A program made the translations under genes and the position numbers. From positions 18,271,578-18,335,577 of the forward strand of contig CM032131.1 of assembly GCA_018894105.1 (NCBI GenBank): a stretch of 64,000 bases of DNA, read 5' to 3'. Source of the DNA: Jacaranda mimosifolia. Lineage: Eukaryota > Streptophyta > Magnoliopsida > Lamiales > Bignoniaceae. Each line of letters starts with the position of its first letter. Position 1 is the first letter of the stretch. Shown piece after piece: positions 57,157-64,000 of this stretch. The notes beneath the pieces were generated by a model, which had not been told where the DNA came from, ran no database searches, and saw nothing but the letters and a program-made list of their open reading frames with translations.

Positions 57157-58590
57157 TTTTTATTGAAGATTTCGAAAATCTACAAGAGGCAAAAAAATAG
57201 TATAAGCATGTGATTGATTTGATATTAAAAACATATTAATGGTCTTTCAAGCATGTTTTCCTCCCACTATTTTATGAAATCCTTCACCCCCTAGAAGAAT
57301 TCAGGAAATCATATTTCCTAGGAAGAATCAAGATCCTAAAGAGTTGCAAGTGGACCCCCGTGACTAGATGTATATCCACGAGCAATCCGAAAGGTAAGCA
57401 ACTTTTTCTAATTGCATCTCATGCAACTCTTGATATATTTTGCCTCACCATTTCATGTAGATCCCCTGCTGGACGACCTCTACATTACTCGATGTTAAGT
57501 TAAACCTACCAATAAAACTTTGATTCGAGATGGGCACCACAACATTCCCTATGACTGAGTGTATAATGTGTGGGGTTGTGTTTCCAAATCAAAGGTGCAT
57601 CTCATATAAAGTGTATGGTCACAGCTTTCCACCTAAGTATGACCCCCGTGACTGGATGTATATCACACAAAGGTGGTAGCATTGTCATGCCATATACTAT
57701 TGGTAGAAGGCTTGGATTAATTAAAACTCTTTTAATTAGTATCCATTTTGACTTAATATTTGAAAAGCACTTAGACATTCCAAGTGGAGGGTTTTTGATT
57801 GCAAAAATCTCATCATTTTATCTTCTTATTTAGGTTTTCTATATCCTCTCATACATTAATAGGACATGGAAAGCATAAATAAGTAAATGCGCCTAGCATG
57901 CTCCTAGGGTGGGATGACCATGAGCTTAACCAAGTGGTGCACTTAGAGCCATAGGTGCACCACCTAGTTGATTTTAGGTAGGTTGATTAAATCTAGTTAT
58001 TACATGATTGTATCCCATACATTCATGAGTCTTCAAAAGTCTCTTTGCCTCCATTAGTCTCCATTACTCCATGCAACATTTACATGAATAGAAAATTCTC
58101 ACTCTTAGTGATTCTACTCTCATAACTTTTACAAGGTAGAAATAAAGAGGCATGCAAGCCTCAATTTAATACAACTCATTTCAACAACTTGAAATAATTA
58201 AAATAAATATTAAAAGCTCATGATCATCCCCATTTATTCATCATTCATTCAACAATTAAATAAAAAAAAAAAATCTAGAATTAACAATTAATTCTAACAA
58301 TTAAATGCTTGTCTCGTAAACAAATAATTGAACAAGCATAACATTTATGCCATTATTGGAAGATAAACTTTAACATTTATTCCATGATCACCACTTAGTA
58401 AACTCACCAAGTCCCGTAGTCATGTATGATCTAAGGGTTTCATCCAAATGCAAGTGAAGTAATATTTAGCATAATATAAAGCATAATATTAAGATGGCCA
58501 TATAAAGAATATCATTCAATCAAAATTGTTTTACAAGGAAATAGCTTTTACAAGGCCAATCTAATTGGCTTGCTGAGCACTATTCCAACA
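57157..58590 (-). repeat. Probable leader/LTR of the copia relic
   Basis: Non-coding DNA upstream of copia gag on the minus strand. It begins at 58590 with TGTTGGAATAGTGCTCAGC, an LTR-like start, and runs to a splice-acceptor-like CTCTTGTAG near 57180 just before the gag ATG. No standard tRNA-Met primer site recognised, so LTR and leader limits are uncertain. Confidence 0.45.
58381..58590 (-). repeat. Inverted-repeat arm A (LTR-like start)
   Basis: About 210 bp whose reverse complement aligns with 59454-59653. Shared motifs: TGTTGGAATAGT, AAGCCAATTAGATTGGCCTT, TATTTCCTTGTAAAACAAT, GATTGAATGATATTC. Confidence 0.88.
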
Positions 58591-59077
58591 AAAAAATAAC
58601 TAAGTTGCTCAAGCGTCCAAGGACCTATTCATGCTAATGATCTAAATTAGGAAGAATAATTACCTCTTGTAGCTCAAAACAAGGAGAATATCAACTATCT
58701 CTCTCGAATCCAGAAACTGTTTAGAATCGGCACAGCAAAAAGTCGGCAACCTTTACCCTGGCTATACTACTCCAAAAATCACCAAATTAAATATGGAACA
58801 CCTCCATACACAGATGAAGCTAATGTAAAAAAAGATGGAGCAAAAAGCTTTCTGGATCGCTCCAAAAAATTCACCAACTGGAATCTTCTGTATGTGGATC
58901 TCCAAAACCGAGCAAGTCAAGTGCCTTGCCTCTATTGATATGATCACACACCAAACAATCTTCCAATTTCCCCTCACTAGAAGCTAGAGTTAGAGAGGAG
59001 AAAATGAGGTAGAAAAGGCCAATTTTCAAGTTGGCAAGAAGAAGGAATGCAATGTTTCAACACATGATGCAATGCAT

Positions 59078-59132
<55 letters not shown>

Positions 59133-59453
59133 AGAGGGAATGCAAGAATCTAATTCTCACACTTTCAGCAATGTGATTTTTGAATTTTTCTTACCCTCTA
59201 TATCTATATATAGATGGTGGAAGGTGTGATGCTAGTTGGCATTATACCTTCCTCAAGGTGACCGCCCAAGTGGCATGCCAATTTGGCAAAATTCAAATTC
59301 AAGTCTTACTTGAATTTCATGTGTATTTCAATTACATTTGAAATCTAATTCCAAATTAATTAAGATGCTAATTTAAATAAACACTTCATTTAAATTTTTC
59401 CTCCAAAAAGTATTCTTCGCATTAATTAAATTAAACACTTTAATTTAATTAAT
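58591..59453. other. Spacer between inverted LTR-like arms, with TATA and (GA)n
   Basis: Contains a (GA)24 microsatellite at 59081-59128 and TATATATA at 59205-59212. On the minus strand the order TATA, CT tract, possible donor (CAAGAG|GTAATT, about 58665) looks like a promoter and leader leading toward copia gag. No protein gene seen. Confidence 0.5.
59081..59128. repeat. (GA)24 microsatellite
   Basis: Pure GA dinucleotide run; CT on the minus strand, where it would lie in a leader. Confidence 0.95.
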
Positions 59454-60900
59454 TGTTGGAATAGTATCGGGTAAGCCAATTAGATTGGCCTTGTAAAGCC
59501 TATTTCCTTGTAAAACAATCTTGATTGAATGATATTCTTCATATGGCCATCTTCATCTTATGCTTTGTGTTACTTCACTTGCATTTGGATAAAGCCCTTA
59601 GATTACACATGACTGTAGGACTTGGTCAATTCACTGGGTGGTGATCATGAAATAAGTCTTACACGATCGTGACCTTAAATCTTCTAAGTCGTAGGATCTT
59701 ATGAGACGGGACATCTGAGATCCGGATAGATTTGCACTAACGATGCATAAATCCAAGAGTTGGATATTGCTCCGTTCCATGAGCAATATGTATGAGATAC
59801 ATGTGCATGTTAGTGGGTGCTTGCTAGAGAACAAGACACTAAAGACCCTTCGGAGAATCTACTAGATAGCCGTAGTGGCAAGTCAGTAGTGGTTAATTTT
59901 CCCGCTTATGCTAGTGCATATTATTAGTCCTCTAACTTGAGGATCCATGGTAACCTTTTGTTCGGTCCTCATGCTTTGACTCTTCCTTGACCACTTAGTG
60001 GGTCTTTCAGGTTGAGCTTGGGTATGAGCTATTTGGCATGGAGGTTTGTGAGATCTAAGATGGAATTCAACTCCTTGCTTTTGTGAAGGGTGAGTGCATC
60101 TCCTATGTGTTCTATAATGATCGATTCCAAGAAATCCTTGTGCAAGGTGGTGTGACAATTTGGAAAAGGAGTTTTCCAAAGGTAAGGTCATACAAGGGAA
60201 TCGAACATTGAGAATAGAGATATAGTATTAAGGCTTTTAGGGAGCTGGAAAATATCTTGCCCTAGGCCTCTTTCGGGAGATAGGAGATGGAAGGATCGTA
60301 TTTGCATGGTACACATAGAGCTATGATGGTTCTACAGAATATTCATTTCGGCCAATCAGTTGGGCTCTATGGGCTTGAGGTTGGACATTGACCATAGAGA
60401 TTGAGTACTCTTCAATTAATGAGATTAATTGAATTGAGTCGATTAGTTTGAAAGGAGTTTTAAACTAAAATGAATATAAGATATTCAAAAGTCACAAAGA
60501 GTTGTGAGCCCATGTCCAATGAATAGTAAAACCTGTTAGGTCACACACAAAAGCCAAATAGCTTCCAAAATTGGTAGAGGAATTTTTTAAGTGTTAGAAA
60601 AATTCACCCCTTTGGTGATCGATTTTCAAGGATCCAATTTAATGGTCAATTTTGGTTTGATTAATTTAAGTGTTAAATTAATCAACTAATTTAAAGAGTT
60701 AAATTAGATCAATAATTAAGGAGTTAATTATTTGGTACCATGTTGACATCAATTGGACAAGTTGACTTAAAGAGTTAAGTTGACTAATTTAAGCTTAAGA
60801 GTGTAATCCGAAATTTATTAATGGGACACGGGGAAGTTTTGCTTTGTGTAAATTGATACATTTTATGTGGGATAATTTTTTGTTCGATATTAATTAATAT
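59454..60900 (+). repeat. Inverted-repeat arm B and long LTR-like block
   Basis: Starts TGTTGGAATAGTATCGGG. The first 200 bp mirror arm A, then the sequence differs. The rest is non-coding with an AT-rich end (TTAATTTAAG repeats, about 60660-60800) resembling, in reverse complement, the copia LTR-like block at 17500-17600. The right limit is uncertain. Confidence 0.45.
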
Positions 60901-61415
60901 TAGACAATAAATCTAAAATTTGGACAACTGATGAAGCGAATTTGTTTGATCATACGAGTTATAAGACAACAAAGATAACTATTTTTTATTTATTTATACT
61001 TAGTCTTATCTGACTTTAGAGTCGAGGGCATCAAGTCAATTTATACATTATTCCCCTTTCTTTCAACAAGTAGACATTCTATATTAGGTTAATTTGAACT
61101 TTGTCACTTTTTTTTTATAATAATAATTCATGTAAGAATAAAGAAATAGTTAAAATTCAAATTACTTTGGCCTTAAAGTGGTGGTGGTGGGAAAGTGGGC
61201 CACTCTTTGGATGGAATATTATTATATCGTGCCAACGTCGTATATCACTAATGTTGAGTAGCAAGACATGCTTGTCGATGCTCCTCAACAACCCGATGGT
61301 GTCCCTTTGCGGCTTCCTGGTTAGATAGTACCTGTGTAAGTATCTTCTCAAACATATCAAGACGTTGATTCTAAGGAACTGGATCCTTCAGAAGAGGTTG
61401 TGGGGCAGGATCAAT
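60901..61415. other. Spacer with no recognised feature
   Basis: AT-rich, no convincing coding potential. Confidence 0.4.
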
Positions 61416-62190
61416 TTAGCACTTAGGAACAATGAAGTCAGGATAGAGTAGCTCCTCACTATGATCCCATTGAACCCCTAAAGTAGCACATAATTCTGTA
61501 ATGAGATTGGAAAAAAATATGCTGTCTTGAGAGCTTTCGGGTGCACAACGATGTATCATAGAATTAATCAATAATCTAATATCAATAGGAACCCCTTCTA
61601 AGATAGCGTAGACCATTATAGTCCTCTCCCGAGTAATTTCGCTAAGGTAGAAGCTAGGTAACATCCGTGCAGAAATAAACTTGAACCAACGTAAGCTCTC
61701 ATTGTTCAATTTGGATGATTTGAAATGTCGAAGCTGATTATTAGCTCCTGTAGTCCATGCCACTAGTTGCTCACAAATGTATTCCACCACTCTATCAATA
61801 GATAGCTCGATCTCTATAGAATAGTGATATTTATCATCACTACCAATGCAGGGTGTCTCAAAAAATTATTAATAGCCTCCCGTCAAATAGATACTTGACA
61901 ACCTCGAACAAAAAATGTCATCTCCATCTGTGAACTGAAGATTAGTGTAAAACTCTCTTGCGACTGATCTGATTGCTACAGATGGAATTGAAACAAATTT
62001 AAACAAGCTTCTTTGTTCTATGATTTGACGTCTAAAAGGATAGTAGCTACTTTGGTCCTTCATCTCTCTCTCATTCACAAAAGGTCGGTCCCTAGTAGCT
62101 TTTGAATAAAGCTCTTGTGCCTCAATAGAAATAAAACAACTAGCATCGAATCCTGTCCTTCTACCACTTGATGTCTCATTCTTACTTCTT
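61416..62190 (-). pseudogene. 'Putative plant transposon protein' (Transposase_32-like) ORF, interrupted
   Basis: Minus strand. TSSGRRTGFDASCFISIEAQ and RPFVNEREMKD lead into the frame ending at 61869 (TAA), followed after about 80 bp by 61790-61416: LRWFKFISARMLPSFY, ERTIMVYAILEGVPIDIRLL, FFSNLITELCATLGVQW. This W-x2-F-P ... YAI-x3-G-x-ID ... LITELC-x2-GV layout is that of the plant retroelement-associated domain of unknown function. Interrupted by a stop and probably a frameshift. The parent element is not defined here. Confidence 0.6.
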
Positions 62191-62989
62191 GTAACACCCC
62201 ATCTCGAGATAGCCCCTAAGCTGAGGTGCCACTCAATTTAGTCTTAAATCTTAACTCATAATACAAGCATTAGGTACATCAAATTTTTTTTTCAAGACTT
62301 ATCAGGGATAGCAGCAGATTTCGTCTTAAACAACCTCATCAAAATATCAAGTACATACCATCAAAGGTCTCATAACATTCAACATAATATATCCATACTG
62401 CAGGTATTTAATTCAAACCTAATATATCACAATCTTTCTTAATTAAAGCTTAACATTTCAGATGAACCCAAACGCACATATGAACACCTGTTCTATTACA
62501 GAACATATCTTCTCCAGTCCAAACTAGGAATCCTTAGCCATCACTTAGTCCTATTTGAGAAAATCAAGAATAAATGGAAGTGTAAGTCCAAAGGACTTAG
62601 TGAGGGATAAATTCAGTAATAATCCGAAGGCTCTATCAAAGAGAAAATAATTTGATAGATCATAACTAATAAAACAATGAGGTTAGAACATGAACGTATC
62701 AACATATAAACAGTAACAAATCCAACAAGTATTAGAGTTTAACAAGTAGATACTAGCTTGAGAGTTGCTACCATCGACTCAACGGCTAATCGTCTCGACT
62801 AATCCTGTTCGAAAGGTATAGAACGTCTCAATCGATCACAATTTGGGTGGAATTACCATCGACTCATTCAAACTAGGACAACAGCCCGATCCAGACCAAG
62901 AAACTACTCCAGCCTTATTACTCCTCGAGCGGAGTACAAGCAATTGGAATACAATCAGAACAACATACCCGAGTCATATGCAGTTTAAT
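62190..62989. other. Possible LTR start and AT-rich sequence
   Basis: TGTAACACCCCATCTCG at 62190 resembles the start of many plant gypsy LTRs. No second copy in the window to confirm it. Short repeats of ATCGACTC-type near 62770-62860. Confidence 0.3.
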
Positions 62990-63292
62990 GGATCAAACTT
63001 AATATGCATATCAAAACAACCTTATACCTATCGAATAAAACTTACCTAAGCATGACAACCTGGTACAAAACTTACCCATATGCAGTTCAATGGATCAAAC
63101 TTAACATGCAATCAAGAAATTACAGTCAAGATACAGTCAGGCAAAACGAATTAGATTACAGGCAATCAAGATCAGATTATGGACGTATTAGATTACAGGT
63201 AGTCAGGTAAGACAAACTCGCTTAACCAAGGTAATTTAATAGATCGTAACAAGATATGTATATTAGATATTTCTTATTCCAGTCAAACTAAA

Positions 63293-63495
63293 CTTACCCA
63301 AGCATGACAGCCTAGTACAAACTTACCCAGGCATGACAGCTGGTACAAACTTACCCAAGCATGACGACTTGGTACAAACTTACCCAAGCATGATGACTTG
63401 GTACATAACTTACCCAAGCTTGATGACTTGGTACATAACTTACCCAAGCTTGACAACTTGGTACATAACTTACGCAATACTTGGTACAAACTTAC
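63293..63495. repeat. Minisatellite sub-array A (29-30 bp unit, 7 copies)
   Basis: CTTACCCAAGCATGACGACT-type units start at about 63293, 63322, 63350, 63379, 63409, 63439 and 63469, each ending TTGGTACA. Part of a larger unit repeated about 302 bp downstream. Confidence 0.9.
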
Positions 63496-63594
63496 AGGAT
63501 ACAGTCAAAGTAAAACAGGCCCGAATAACAAATACAACCAACAGATCAGAACAAGACATGTATACCAAATGTTCCTTATTCCAATGAAACTAAA

Positions 63595-63770
63595 CTTACC
63601 CAAACTTGACAGCCTGGTACAAACTTACCCAAGCCTAACAGTTGGTACAAACTTACCCAAGCATCACGACTTGGTACAAACTTACCCAGGCATGACAAAT
63701 TGGTACATAACTTACCCTAGCATGATGACTTGGTACATAACTTACCCAAGCATAACCACTTGGTACAGAC
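63595..63770. repeat. Minisatellite sub-array B (29-30 bp unit, 6 copies)
   Basis: Units start at about 63595, 63624, 63652, 63681, 63711 and 63741. The block preceding it (from about 63543, AGATCAGAACAAGACATGTA) matches that preceding sub-array A (from about 63241), giving a higher-order period of about 302 bp. A more diverged trace is at about 62990-63130. Confidence 0.88.
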
Positions 63771-64000
63771 CAAAATACCGTCAGATAAACAGATAACTGA
63801 ATATTAACCGATAACAGAACAATAAGATAACAGAACAGTCGGACAACATACAGACAGATAACAAAATAATTAGATAATAGACAGATAGACAACAGAACGA
63901 TCAAATAACAAACAGACAGATAACAGAATGATCAAATAAAAAACACAGATAACAGAATCATCAGATAATTGACAGGAGTTCTAGGTGCCAGAGCAGACAA
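63771..64000. repeat. Degenerate ACAGATAACAGAA short tandem repeat
   Basis: Variants of ACAGATAACAGAA and AATCAGATAA recur every 10-20 bp and run to the window edge, so the array probably continues. Confidence 0.75.

Noticed and set aside
63283..63489. Repetitive minus-strand ORF (KLCTKSSSLG units) and plus-strand counterparts
   Set aside because: Translation of the 30-bp minisatellite, not a gene.

Overview
This is nuclear DNA of a flowering plant, probably a eudicot (species not identifiable from the sequence). It is AT-rich, has spliced host genes, an intron-containing plant-type tRNA-Tyr and an organelle-targeted PORR-domain gene, and most of its length is nested plant transposable elements. 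I see no bacterial, CRISPR or operon-like organisation.

Four host genes are visible: the 3' end of an unidentified spliced gene (1-1710, +), a tRNA-Tyr(GUA) gene (29368-29453, +), an intronless PORR-family organelle RNA-binding protein gene (29604-30767, +), and a four-exon SDS22-like leucine-rich-repeat gene (51374-53740, -).

The rest is layered repeats. A complete but decayed Ty3/gypsy Tat-lineage element (Tat-1, 2298-17206, +, TSD GTGTG) carries a 4.1 kb hAT transposon (7492-11589, 8-bp TSD GCTGGACC) inserted between its RNase H and integrase regions. A second, older Tat-type element lies in the opposite orientation (Tat-2, 36154-48620, -) and has two hAT MITEs inside its antisense gene. 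A third gypsy relic with a collapsed pol lies at 21310-25300. Copia relics occupy about 17212-19230, 55548-58590 and 59454-60900. A LINE RNase H tail (54833-55547) breaks the second copia, and a plant-transposon-protein (Transposase_32-like) ORF lies at 61416-62190. Several MITEs with intact 8- or 9-bp target duplications are scattered through 27-51 kb, one inserted inside another. The right end (62990-64000) is a higher-order minisatellite.

The most interesting feature is shared by Tat-1 and Tat-2. Each carries between pol and its 3' LTR a gene on the opposite strand to gag-pol. In both copies this gene has three exons with introns at the same positions and phases, and a TATA box of its own about 180-190 bp upstream of a matching start codon, inside the element but outside the LTR. 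A tandem-repeat array (9 x 66 bp in Tat-1, 4 x about 89 bp in Tat-2) lies where the antisense gene and pol converge, and the third relic has an array at the equivalent place. These elements therefore look like two-promoter, convergently transcribed units whose collision zone is occupied by tandem repeats. Antisense extra ORFs and repeat-rich 3' regions are known in Tat elements; the conserved intron and promoter layout is what deserves checking.
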